A stretch of DNA of 23,681 bases from Deltaproteobacteria bacterium (GCA_019308985.1 JAFDHB010000111.1:1-23681), one strand, 5' to 3'; shown: positions 9,018 to 16,637, counted from the first letter of the stretch. Numbers and translations: made by a program. Notes: generated by a model not told the origin, from the sequence alone.

Positions 9018-10826
9018 ATGACAAAAAACATCAAAAGAGGGCTCTCTGATGAGCATGTCTTGAAGGTCCTGCTGAAGTTTGGTCTCATCTCAGAGGATCA
9101 GGGCAAGCAAATCTTCAATAAGAAAAACGACATCAGAAGGAGAATTGAGAGAGACAGGTCCGCCTCCAAGGCTCGGATAAAGAACCCTGTGACCATAGTG
9201 GATGTTATTGTCTCCATGGATCTGCGCAGGGCGGATGACCCGACGAAAGCCCTGGATGAAGAGACCATCTTCCAGGCCCTGGCAAAGGCCTGGAAGATGC
9301 CCTACAAGAAGATAGACCCCCTCAAACTGGACCTCAATCTTGTCACCACCACCATCCCCCATACCTTTGCCATGAAACACCTCGTGCTCCCCTTGGGCAA
9401 AAAAGACGGCTACCTTACGATTGCGACACCGGATCCTTTTAACCAGGAAGTGATCCAGGACATCGCCCAGGCAAGTCATCTCAAGGTGAGGACGGTGGTG
9501 AGCACCAAGACCGATGTCATTAAGCTGATCAACGAGTTTTTCGGATTCAAACGCTCTATCGTTGCCGCTGAAAGCCAGTTTTCAGGGCCGACCATAGACC
9601 TGGGGAACCTTGAGCAGTTCGTGAGGGTCCGCTCCGCCGACGAGATGCCCTCGTCCAATGACCAGCATATAGTGAACGCCGTGGACCATCTCTTCAGCAG
9701 CGCCTTTGACCAGAGGGCCAGCGATGTTCACATAGAGCCCAAGCGGGACAGGAGCATCGTTAGACTGCGTATTGATGGAATGCTCCACACGGTCTACGAA
9801 CTGCCGAAAAACGTCCACTCCGCCATAATCAGCCGAATAAAGACCCTGGCACGGCTCGACATGGCCGAGAAGAGGAGGCCCCAGGACGGACGGATAAAGA
9901 TGGAAAGGGGTGGCGTGGAGGCGGAAATCAGGGTCTCTTCCGTACCCGTGGCATTTGGGGAAAAGCTGGTCATGAGGATCATGGACCCTAATGTGCTCTT
10001 TCAGGACCTGGAGAACCTGGGATTTACATCCATGGATCTGATCCGTTTCCAGCAGTTTATTAACATGCCATATGGCATTGTCCTTGTTTGCGGCCCCACG
10101 GGCAGCGGTAAATCCACTACCCTGTACTCCACTTTACGCTATCTTTCGAGTCCGGCCATCAATATTACCACGGTAGAAGACCCCATCGAGATGATCCACG
10201 AGGATTTCAACCAGATCGCTGTCCAGCCCGTGATAGGGGTAACCTTTGCTTCTATTCTGCGCAATATCCTCAGGCAGGACCCTGATATCATAATGATCGG
10301 AGAGATGAGGGACCTGGAGACCGCCGAGAATGCCATACAGGCGGCCCTTACGGGACACCTGGTCCTGTCGACCCTTCATACGAATGATGCCCCGTCGACC
10401 ATAACAAGGCTCCTGGACCTTGGGATTCCCGCCTTCCTGATCCAGGCCACACTTGTCGGGGTCCTGGCCCAGCGGCTGGTCAGAAAGATATGTCCCTATT
10501 GCAAGGAAGCCTTTGAGATGGATGGGGCCGAGCTGGCCTCCCTGGGCCTGGACCTGGGACGGGAAGGGAAAGTGGAGCTTTACAGGGGCAAAGGATGCTT
10601 CAAGTGCAGGGGAACCGGCTACTTTGGCAGAAGCGGTATTTACGAGGTGCTTCCCATATCGGATGCCGTAAAGAAGAACATCACTTCTGAGACTGACACG
10701 GAGCTCATCCGGGACACGGCCAGGAGGGAGGGGATGGTCACCCTCAGGGAGAATGCGGTGAAGAAACTCCTGGATGGAGTGACCAGCTTTCAGGAGGTGC
10801 TGAGGGTCACCTGGGAAAACACCTAA
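9018..10826 (+). CDS. pilB: Type IV pilus assembly / type II secretion ATPase (PilB/GspE family)
   Basis: A hexameric cytoplasmic ATPase that drives pilin polymerisation at the inner membrane. The 602-residue product has the family layout: an N-terminal GspE_N/MshEN-like region (about 10-175), a linker, and a RecA-like ATPase domain. Visible motifs are Walker A GPTGSGKST (359-367), Asp box TVEDPIE, Walker B region DPDIIMIGEMRD (421-432, catalytic Glu429), His box STLHTNDA, and the zinc tetracysteine CPYC (492, 495) with CFKC (527, 530). A retraction ATPase (PilT) lacks the tetracysteine and the long N-terminus. The Shine-Dalgarno is weak (AAGAAAG). No pilC, pilD or pseudopilin gene adjoins, so PilB rather than GspE rests on the PilY1 neighbour; GspE is the alternative. 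The first 26 or so residues resemble the helical start of MshEN c-di-GMP-binding domains, but I cannot confirm binding residues. Confidence 0.92.
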   Translation: MTKNIKRGLSDEHVLKVLLKFGLISEDQGKQIFNKKNDIRRRIERDRSASKARIKNPVTIVDVIVSMDLRRADDPTKALDEETIFQALAKAWKMPYKKIDPLKLDLNLVTTTIPHTFAMKHLVLPLGKKDGYLTIATPDPFNQEVIQDIAQASHLKVRTVVSTKTDVIKLINEFFGFKRSIVAAESQFSGPTIDLGNLEQFVRVRSADEMPSSNDQHIVNAVDHLFSSAFDQRASDVHIEPKRDRSIVRLRIDGMLHTVYELPKNVHSAIISRIKTLARLDMAEKRRPQDGRIKMERGGVEAEIRVSSVPVAFGEKLVMRIMDPNVLFQDLENLGFTSMDLIRFQQFINMPYGIVLVCGPTGSGKSTTLYSTLRYLSSPAINITTVEDPIEMIHEDFNQIAVQPVIGVTFASILRNILRQDPDIIMIGEMRDLETAENAIQAALTGHLVLSTLHTNDAPSTITRLLDLGIPAFLIQATLVGVLAQRLVRKICPYCKEAFEMDGAELASLGLDLGREGKVELYRGKGCFKCRGTGYFGRSGIYEVLPISDAVKKNITSETDTELIRDTARREGMVTLRENAVKKLLDGVTSFQEVLRVTWENT

Positions 10827-10975
10827 GGATGCTTCCGGAAAAACCTCATCTGCGGCGTTACACTGCATCTTTTTTAGTCACTGCGGCGTACTTCCATGTA
10901 CGCCTCGTTCCTAAAGATTTGTGCGCCTTGCACCTGCCCGCCGCAGGCAGGTCTGAGGCCTTTCCAAAAGGATCC
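10827..10975 (+). repeat. MITE-like intergenic repeat, copy 1 (divergent)
   Basis: It begins at the first base after the pilB stop codon. Imperfect terminal inverted repeats: the left end GGATGCTTCCGGAAAAACCTC and the right end, read in reverse complement, GGATCCTTTTGGAAAGGCCTC. The interior carries a perfect 7-bp hairpin GGCGTAC/GTACGCC (10885-10891/10898-10904), TGTGCGCCTTGCACC, and a CCTGCC/GGCAGG palindrome. The order TGCGGCGTTACACTGCATC, then GCGGCGTAC, then GCGCCTTG matches copies 2 and 3. It has no coding potential. The remaining 10976-11066 before recN holds nothing recognised apart from an A/T-rich stretch. Confidence 0.7.
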
Positions 10976-11066
10976 AACTTTGTGCTGTATTTCCGGGAAA
11001 CCATACCTATGTTTTCTTGTGCCTCCCACACGGAAAGGTAGGTGGTCCGAAGATTTATTTTTTGGG

Positions 11067-11095
11067 TTGTCACTCCTGAGCCGTTATCGTATCCT
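11067..11095 (+). promoter_or_regulatory. Candidate promoter of recN
   Basis: TTGTCA (11067-11072), a 17-bp spacer and TATCCT (11090-11095), with an A/T-rich stretch just upstream, 38 bases before the recN ATG. I see no LexA-type operator, so SOS control is not evident. Confidence 0.4.
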
Positions 11096-11133
11096 AAGTG
11101 CCATCCTAATACTCCAGCCCTTGACAAGGGATC

Positions 11134-12825
11134 ATGCTTGCCCAACTCACCATCTCCAATTTCGCCATAATCGGCCGCCTGGAGGCCCATTTTGCACCGG
11201 GCCTCAATATCCTCTCGGGAGAAACGGGTGCCGGGAAATCCATCATCATCAACGCGGTGAATCTCATACTGGGAGGAAGGGCCTCATCGGACCTGGTCAG
11301 GAGCGGTGAACAGGAGGCGAGGGTGGAAGCCCTCTTCGAAGTACCGGAAGGACACCCGGTGAACGGGGTGTTGGCAGAACTGGGTATTTCCTCGGGAAGA
11401 GAACTCCTGATAGGGAGGACCATTTCCAGGGAGGGGCGCAACAGGGTGTGGATTAATGGCAGCACGGCCACATTGCAGATGCTCTCCAGGATCGGGGCAA
11501 TGCTCATAAGCATATCCGGCCAGCATGAGAACCAGCTCTTACTGAGGCCTGAAAACCACCTTCACCTGCTGGATGATTTCGGCGGACTTTCCGAGGAGAG
11601 GAGGAGGCTCAACGAGATCTTTGACTCCTATCAATCCCTGAAGGACGCCGTCAAGAGATTGAGGGGGGAAATAGAGGCCCGTGAGGAGAGGGAGGAGTTG
11701 GCGGAGTTTCAGAAAAAAGAGATAGAGATGGCCAAGCTGGTCCCGGGAGAGGACAAGGAGCTTGAAGAGGAAAGGAGACGTCTCCGTCACGCCCAGGAGC
11801 TGATCGAGATCCTAAATGATGTCTACCAGACCCTATATGAGAAGGAAGATGCGGTGATATCCGCCCTGGCCCATTGCCTGAGGGGTGTTGAAAGGGGCGC
11901 GGAGGTGGAAAAAGGATTGGGCCCTGTAAGGGACGCCCTTGCCAATGCCCGAATAGAACTGGAAGACATCGCCCTGGAACTGAGGGATATGAGGGAGACC
12001 ATCACCGTTGACCCGGAGGCCCTGGAACGGGTGGAGGAGCGGATACAACTGGTCAATCGCCTGAAGAGGAAATACGGCTCCACCATAGAAGAGATCCTGG
12101 ATTTCAAAGACAGGTTGTCGAGGTCAGTAGCCGGCCTGGAGGAAAAGAGGCGGGAACTGGAGGAAATGCGGCTCAGGATGGATGAAACGGTCGGCGAGCT
12201 CCATAAGAGGGGAGTAGAGCTTTCAAAAAAGAGGAGACAAGTTGCCAAGCTCTTGGAGAATGCCGTAATGGAAGAACTCAGGCTCTTGGACATGAGCGGT
12301 ACACGGTTCCGGGTCAGGTTCCATGAGCTTGAAACGGGGACAGGCGGTCCAAAGGAGCTTGTTCCAAGGCACCTGAGGTCCGATGGCTACGATAGCCTGG
12401 AGCTTATGCTTTCACCGAATATCGGAGAGGATTTGAAGCCCCTGTACCGGGTAGCATCGGGAGGAGAGCTATCCAGGATTATGCTGGCCCTCAAGACCAT
12501 ACTGGCCAGGACGGCATCCATTGAGACCGTGGTTTTCGATGAAGTGGACTCGGGTATCGGGGGTGCCACGGCCGAAGTGGTAGGAGAGAAGCTCCAGGCA
12601 TTGGCCCGTCACCACCAAATCCTCTGTATCACCCATCTGCCCCAGATTGCAAGCAAGGGTAGTTCCCATTTTCTTGTAAAAAAGGAGGTCATCAAGGGAA
12701 GGACTCAGACTACCATCTCCAGGCTGGAAAAGGAGGAGGAGAGGATAAGGGAGATTGCCAGGCTCTTGGGGGGAAAGGTCGTCTCCAAGGAGGCGCTTGC
12801 TCACGCCAGAGAGATGCTGAACTGA
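11134..12825 (+). CDS. recN: DNA repair protein RecN
   Basis: An SMC-like ATPase in recombinational repair of double-strand breaks, acting on the nucleoid. The 563-residue length is normal for RecN. The N-terminus MLAQLTISNFAIIG is typical; Walker A GETGAGKS lies at 29-36, followed by IIINAVNLILGGRAS. The middle (about 160-400) is charged and coiled-coil-like. The ABC signature ASGGELSRIMLALK starts at 441, Walker B VVFDEVDSGIGG has its Asp-Glu at 469-470, and the switch CITHLPQIAS follows. AAGGGA about 7 bases upstream supports the ATG. It stands alone between two copies of the intergenic repeat, with its own candidate promoter. Nothing looks damaged. Confidence 0.97.
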   Translation: MLAQLTISNFAIIGRLEAHFAPGLNILSGETGAGKSIIINAVNLILGGRASSDLVRSGEQEARVEALFEVPEGHPVNGVLAELGISSGRELLIGRTISREGRNRVWINGSTATLQMLSRIGAMLISISGQHENQLLLRPENHLHLLDDFGGLSEERRRLNEIFDSYQSLKDAVKRLRGEIEAREEREELAEFQKKEIEMAKLVPGEDKELEEERRRLRHAQELIEILNDVYQTLYEKEDAVISALAHCLRGVERGAEVEKGLGPVRDALANARIELEDIALELRDMRETITVDPEALERVEERIQLVNRLKRKYGSTIEEILDFKDRLSRSVAGLEEKRRELEEMRLRMDETVGELHKRGVELSKKRRQVAKLLENAVMEELRLLDMSGTRFRVRFHELETGTGGPKELVPRHLRSDGYDSLELMLSPNIGEDLKPLYRVASGGELSRIMLALKTILARTASIETVVFDEVDSGIGGATAEVVGEKLQALARHHQILCITHLPQIASKGSSHFLVKKEVIKGRTQTTISRLEKEEERIREIARLLGGKVVSKEALAHAREMLN

Positions 12826-12831
12826 GATTTC

Positions 12832-13080
12832 GGATGGCTTTGCAAAAAGTCCAATTTCTGCGTTGCGCTTCATCCCTGCCCCGTTAAATAGGTACTGGTC
12901 GCGCTGAATCAAAGGTCTAGGGGGACCTAAGAACATCGTTGGGGCAACAGCCTCTGATTATTTAACGGGGTAAATGATTGCGGCGTACACTTAGTACGCC
13001 TCATCACGCGAGATTCGCGCGCCTTGAACTTGAAGCTTTTTGCTTTGCCATCCCAATTTTGACTTTCTACGAGCTCGTCA
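12832..13080 (+). repeat. MITE-like intergenic repeat, copy 2 (fullest copy)
   Basis: It starts six bases after the recN stop. The left arm GGATGGCTTTGCAAAAAG (12832-12849) pairs with CTTTTTGCTTTGCCATCC (13036-13053), with three internal mismatches. A further arm, GACTTTCTACGAGCTCGTCA, ends at 13080. Inside are a nested 92-bp segment, the GGCGTAC/GTACGCC hairpin (12982-12988/12994-13000) and GATTCGCGCGCCTTGAACTT. About 130 bp of the left half are almost identical to copy 3. A second inverted copy of the left end, AAATTGGGTTTTTTCAAAGGTCAT, lies at about 13183-13206, so the composite element may reach there. 13081-13182 shows nothing else I can name. Confidence 0.75.
12879..12970 (+). repeat. 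Nested 92-bp segment with perfect 12-bp inverted ends
   Basis: CCCCGTTAAATA at 12879-12890 is the exact reverse complement of TATTTAACGGGG at 12959-12970. Copy 1 of the host repeat has only a short unrelated stretch at this place, so the segment looks like an insertion into the host element. Copy 3 keeps the left end (22270-22281) but has lost the right end. Inside, AGGTC/GACCT can form a small hairpin. Confidence 0.65.
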
Positions 13081-13249
13081 ATACTTAGTGGGCTTCAGGG
13101 GGATAAATTCTCAAAATACTCAACGTATTCCTGATGGTGAAATTTTTGGCCCTCCCTCTCGCCGGAGGCTTGATCTTTGACAAAATTGGGTTTTTTCAAA
13201 GGTCATAAAGTGGGAAAGAAACGAGGGCCTTTTGATGTTGCCTCTGGCC

Positions 13250-14206
13250 TTACTTGCCGGATTTCAGGCGTATGTACTGGTCTGCGGCGAAAGCAGAACC
13301 CTTGAGAGGCGATGCAACAGCCCTCTTCTCTCCCACAGAGATTATCCTGATTTCTCCCACCTTTTCACCCATTATCCGGTAAGTGTTGCCGCCGGCCGCC
13401 TCGATCATATCCCCCTTTGCGAAGACTTCGAAGATGTGCCCCGGCAGGACTCCATCCTCCTTCCCGGCGTTTATGATAATGGATTCAATGTCAACTTCGA
13501 GGATTCTGCCCGTCCAGGGCGTATCTTCGAGCCTTTCCGTGGCAATGGACACATGATCTTCCAATATTCTGGTAAGTGCCTTTGAAAGGGCCTTTTCGTC
13601 CACACGGGAAAAAGGGTCCAGGGTCTCCTCGGTGCCCTGTTCAGGGTTATCTCCCTCGAAGAGCGTGAACGCTTCTTCAGGTTCCTCCATTTTGATTGCT
13701 TCACTTTTCACACTGGTAACGAGCAGGGTTTTGGTAGCCACATCCAAGACGCTTAGGCTGACAGAGATTACCACCTCCCTCCTGGTCAGCAGGGCCGGCC
13801 ATATCCCAAGCTTTCTGGTCCTCGCCTCCAGGGGGTGAAGGATGACAGACAAGATGACATCAGCTCCCGCGGATTGGGCTTCCCTGATTACAATAGGATC
13901 GATTGCCATCTCGGCTCCAGAAAGACCGCTTGCGCCGGCCATGGAGGTGGCAATTTGTGCTTCCTTCAGGATAGTCGGGTGGCCTTCCTTCTCAAGGAGA
14001 GTGCGTAACTTGTTCTCCATCTCTCGGAGCTTGCTTGATGAGAGTCCTGCCTGGTTTAGAAGAGGCAGCAGCAGTATCCGCTTCTTGAGCTGGCTTGCGG
14101 TAGAAGGCCTGAGATTCTTGTAAAGAGATGCAGTAGTGCTACACCCTGAGAACAGGAGGCAGGATATCAAGATATGGATAGCTAGGAGTGTGAGAAACTG
14201 CTTCAT
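13250..14206 (-). CDS. Lipoprotein with FlgT C-terminal-like domain
   Basis: A 318-residue outer-envelope lipoprotein: the N-terminus MKQFLTLLAIHILISCLLFSGC has a lipobox ending at Cys22 (Phe at -3 is less usual). Residues about 40-200 resemble the N-terminal half of FlgT/CsgG-type lipoproteins (RILLLPLLNQAG, then AGADVILSVILHPLE), and the last 85 match the FlgT C-terminal domain: GRILEVD, IIINAGKEDGVLPGHIFEVF, then VGEIRIISVGEKRA. In flagellated bacteria FlgT stabilises the H ring. There are no flagellar genes here, and in Desulfobacterota such proteins also occur outside flagellar loci, so the role is open (envelope assembly, inferred). AGGTGA seven bases upstream supports the ATG. It lies 93 bp after the acylphosphatase gene, probably in one transcript. 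The 3' flank to 13206 shows only a weak possible hairpin. Confidence 0.75.
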   Translation of the reverse strand: MKQFLTLLAIHILISCLLFSGCSTTASLYKNLRPSTASQLKKRILLLPLLNQAGLSSSKLREMENKLRTLLEKEGHPTILKEAQIATSMAGASGLSGAEMAIDPIVIREAQSAGADVILSVILHPLEARTRKLGIWPALLTRREVVISVSLSVLDVATKTLLVTSVKSEAIKMEEPEEAFTLFEGDNPEQGTEETLDPFSRVDEKALSKALTRILEDHVSIATERLEDTPWTGRILEVDIESIIINAGKEDGVLPGHIFEVFAKGDMIEAAGGNTYRIMGEKVGEIRIISVGEKRAVASPLKGSAFAADQYIRLKSGK

Positions 14207-14299
14207 TCTAAGTCACCTGTAATACACTTCGCCCTCTTGAGCAGCAAGACATCCCCTGATAAAGGCTCCGAGAAAAGGGGTCCTTCGGGCGTGCACCGG

Positions 14300-14581
14300 C
14301 TAGTAAAATACTATATCAAAGGTGTCAAATTCTCCCTGATAGGATTCGGAAGTCTCCAGGACCCTGGTTACACTGGCAGCAGGAGGACCTTTGTGGCACC
14401 AGGCCACCAGTTGCCTCACCTTGTCTTCAGGGCCTTCTGCAAGGACCTCCACCTTCCCGTCGTGTCGGTTTTTCACCCATCCCTTAACCCCCAGGCTCAA
14501 CGCCAGCCTGCGCGTGGAATCCCTGAAAAAGACACCCTGCACCCTGCCCTCAATCACCAGTCTTGCCCTCACATTGTTCAT
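14300..14581 (-). CDS. acyP: Acylphosphatase
   Basis: A 93-residue cytosolic enzyme that hydrolyses acyl phosphates such as carbamoyl- or 1,3-bisphosphoglycerate. The family signature RVQGVFFRDSTRRLA carries the catalytic Arg20, and GWVKNRHDGKVEV carries the catalytic Asn38; GKVEVLAEGPEDKV is typical. The usual Gly of VQGVGFR is Phe here, a mild variation. GAGGGAG lies six bases upstream of the ATG. It sits between the LigA-like gene (111 bp upstream, no gene in that gap) and the FlgT-C-like lipoprotein gene. Such genes are scattered in bacteria and the context does not fix its substrate. Confidence 0.93.
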   Translation of the reverse strand: MNNVRARLVIEGRVQGVFFRDSTRRLALSLGVKGWVKNRHDGKVEVLAEGPEDKVRQLVAWCHKGPPAASVTRVLETSESYQGEFDTFDIVFY

Positions 14582-14692
14582 ATGTTACTCCCTCGGAAGC
14601 ATTTTCATGGGAAACTCACACAACCAAGGAGACTCGATCCGCCCCCGTGAAAGAACCTTGGAAGGGGCTGGATTCTTTGTTGACCTGATCGA

Positions 14693-15484
14693 CTAATGGG
14701 TTGAAAACCTGAACTCGAGGGCCCACGGGATATTCTGAGATTTTACATGCAACATTGACTGTAAATCAAGGCTGTTGAGCTTGATCACTAATCCGTCTAT
14801 CTCAAAAGGGAATAATTCCCTGTCTTTCTCGATCTTCCGGCAGTACGCTGCTATGTCGTCAATGTCGGTGAATAGCTTGATATGAGGTCTGTTTACGCGG
14901 AGCCCCCATGACTGGAGCCCCTGCATCATCTCGGAATAGGTCTTGAAGGTCAACCCCGTTATTTCACCGACACCGCAACAGAACATCTCAAGGGGTCTCT
15001 TTGCAGTTATCTTGGGGGCCTCTTGTTCGAGAGAATCATGGGCCGCCTGCTCGGAGTCAAGAAACGGAGACAGGCCCGATCGGGATCTCTCCCTGTTCAG
15101 GGAGAAAAGGGCCTTTGTTTCCACATACACGACACCCCATATGACGAGCAGCCCGGGAAAGGGGAGATCCCCGTGGATCCTTTCCAGTCCCAGGGGCACG
15201 GAGAGGATGGTCTTGATGTTGTCTGTTATTTCTCTCCCCCTGTAACCGTCTCCCCTTGTTGAAGCCACGGACAGCCTGGCGTTCTCGTAGACGAGTTCGA
15301 CCGATAGGCCCTTTATTCGGGGTTCAACAGCGTATTCAACGCTACCCTTAATACCGGCCAGAGCTTTGATCCTGCTGTCAAATTTTCTGATGCCATCCAC
15401 GCTGTAAACAATTTCGGGGTTCAGCATGGGTGTAATATGATCAACCCGGGTTGAAGCCCTATGGGAATACGACCTTTTCATCAT
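14693..15484 (-). CDS. Catalytically altered LigA-like adenylation-domain protein (predicted pseudoenzyme)
   Basis: 263 residues matching only the nucleotidyltransferase part of NAD-dependent DNA ligase: HITPMLNP, FDSRI-KAL, VEYAVEPRIKGLSVELVYEN, STRGDGYRGREITDNIKTI, KITAKRPLEMFCCGVG, FEIDGLVIKLN and PWALEFRFS align with LigA in order. Known essential positions are changed: motif I Lys to Arg56 and Asp to Lys58 (KLDG becomes RIKG), motif III Glu to Val118 (RGE becomes WGV), the two Arg of NPRNAA...SLRQ to Glu145 and Glu153, and motif V Lys to Arg259. It lacks domain Ia and the OB, zinc, HhH and BRCT domains, ending right after motif V. Yet the frame is intact, and the ATG overlaps the stop of the upstream phosphorylase (ATGA, 15481-15484), implying coupled translation. 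A longer reading to 15736 would run through the phosphorylase gene and is rejected. Ligase activity is very unlikely; binding of a nucleotide or a partner is possible. A decaying fragment is the alternative. Confidence 0.8.
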   Translation of the reverse strand: MMKRSYSHRASTRVDHITPMLNPEIVYSVDGIRKFDSRIKALAGIKGSVEYAVEPRIKGLSVELVYENARLSVASTRGDGYRGREITDNIKTILSVPLGLERIHGDLPFPGLLVIWGVVYVETKALFSLNRERSRSGLSPFLDSEQAAHDSLEQEAPKITAKRPLEMFCCGVGEITGLTFKTYSEMMQGLQSWGLRVNRPHIKLFTDIDDIAAYCRKIEKDRELFPFEIDGLVIKLNSLDLQSMLHVKSQNIPWALEFRFSTH

Positions 15485-16236
15485 TGGCACAAGAACTCCA
15501 GCATAAATTCGCTTACTCTCTCCGAAGTCTCCCGGAACCGGGGACTTGAAAACCCGGGTTTCCAATCGTTTCCGGATAATTCGTCTGACACCACCAACAG
15601 GGCGCAGAAGTCCACTTGACGATAAATCGCGACGGTCATGAGTGCGGCCATTTCCATATCTACGGCAAGGACTCCCTGTCTCCTGTAAGCCTCGACCTTT
15701 TGCTTGGTCTCGCGAAAGGGGGCGTCTGTGGACCATATCCCCCCCTTCCTATAGGAATATTCCCGGCTATGCAAGGCCTTTTCGAGCCTGAGGATGAGCT
15801 CCGGGGAAGGTGCGGGGCTCCTGTCCCCTATGGGGTAATGTAGAGAGGTCCCTTCTTCTGAGAGCCCGCGGGTAGGTAGCAGCAGGTCTCCTATTCTGAG
15901 ATCCCGTTGTAGAGACCCACACCAGCCCATAACCCAGATCCTGCGAGCACCCAGGGCCACCACCTTCTCCAGGCCCATGACCGCGTGAGGGGCCCCTGTG
16001 AAGGGGCCGAAGGCGGTACAAGGACTTCTCTCCTCGTACTCAATTCGGTAGAGACTAAAATGGAACATGTCGAATTGTTCTACCGAGCTTATCTTTGCTG
16101 AGGCGAGTATCCTGTCCAGCTCGGAGCGGACGAGTACCATTAGGGCATCCCCGGTGATTTCAGGATCCCTCTTGCCCTTTGTAGGCCTGATAAAAACCTC
16201 TTCCTCCGGCAGATTTTCCCGGGAAAAAGCAGCCAT
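15481..16236 (-). CDS. Nucleoside phosphorylase (PNP/UDP phosphorylase family)
   Basis: A cytosolic enzyme of the family that splits nucleosides with phosphate. Visible signatures are FGPFTGAPHAVMGLEKVVAL, GARRIWVMGWCGSL (phosphate/base pocket), STDAPFRET, AVDMEMAALMTVA with the ribose-binding Glu195, and LLVVSDEL with Asp218. The length of about 250 fits. Uridine or purine nucleosides are both plausible; I cannot assign the base. ATG 16236 is preferred over the in-frame ATG 16266 because a GGGGGG run lies nine bases before it, whereas 16266 has no ribosome site. It is the first gene of the minus-strand cluster, divergent from ffh, and its stop overlaps the start of the LigA-like gene. The pairing with an adenylation-domain remnant hints at nucleotide or NAD metabolism (inference). 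Confidence 0.88.
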   Translation of the reverse strand: MAAFSRENLPEEEVFIRPTKGKRDPEITGDALMVLVRSELDRILASAKISSVEQFDMFHFSLYRIEYEERSPCTAFGPFTGAPHAVMGLEKVVALGARRIWVMGWCGSLQRDLRIGDLLLPTRGLSEEGTSLHYPIGDRSPAPSPELILRLEKALHSREYSYRKGGIWSTDAPFRETKQKVEAYRRQGVLAVDMEMAALMTVAIYRQVDFCALLVVSDELSGNDWKPGFSSPRFRETSERVSEFMLEFLCQ

Positions 16237-16266
16237 TTGGTGCAGCCCCCCTGGAAAGAAATCCAT

Positions 16267-16573
16267 AACGAACAGTTATTTTTACAATAAAATCAGAGTT
16301 GGGCAAAGACAATAATGATTACGGGGTAGCACATCCCAAAAATTTTTCAGTGTGTTGAAGGGGAACTGGGGCTTCCTGTGCAGAAATAATTTTACAAAAT
16401 TCTATAAAAATGCGATAAAATTTAATATTTGTGCATGTCCACTCGCCCATCAAGGGTCCTTGGAAGTTCTTCAAAACTCTCTGGTTGCTAGGTGGCCTGA
16501 CGGGCAGGAGCCCAAGGGAGCGGGGCGAGATGGCAGAGGGGGTGTAATGGAGTGTGTTGTGGCAAGTATTTCC
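16267..16573. other. Divergent intergenic region with a possible structured RNA
   Basis: This gap between the phosphorylase cluster (minus) and ffh (plus) has no convincing gene. 16380-16435 is very A/T-rich, with loose promoter-like hexamers. Next, CCACTCGCCC (16439-16448) can pair with GGGCGAGATGG (16523-16533, one bulge) and CCTTGG (16458-16463) with CCAAGG (16512-16517), with an alternative GGGC/GCCC hairpin. It does not contain the conserved GGAA-loop core of SRP RNA. A leader or small RNA is possible but unproven. Confidence 0.35.
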
Positions 16574-16602
16574 TTGACAGGAAGAAAAAGAAATAATTAA
16601 AT
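16574..16602 (+). promoter_or_regulatory. Candidate ffh promoter
   Basis: A perfect TTGACA at 16574-16579 with TTAAAT at 16597-16602 after 17 bp, 35 bases before the ffh start. The -10 match is only four of six, but the area is A/T-rich. Confidence 0.5.
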
Positions 16603-16637
16603 AAAAGATTTACAGTTGTTGAAGGGTGCAGAGCGGG

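Noticed and set aside
13207..13249. Terminator of the lipoprotein gene (minus strand)
   Set aside because: A GAGGC/GCCCTC pairing with a bulge and a broken T-run is too weak to call.
15485..15736. Upstream extension of the LigA-like frame
   Set aside because: It lies wholly within the phosphorylase gene and its translation (Arg/Gly-rich) does not resemble LigA domain Ia; the ATGA start at 15484 is better.
16400..16560. 4.5S/SRP RNA gene next to ffh
   Set aside because: The conserved SRP core with its GGAA tetraloop and asymmetric loop was not found.
16352..16600. 82-residue plus-strand frame before ffh
   Set aside because: No ribosome site or domain, low-complexity A/T-rich start, and it runs over the ffh promoter.
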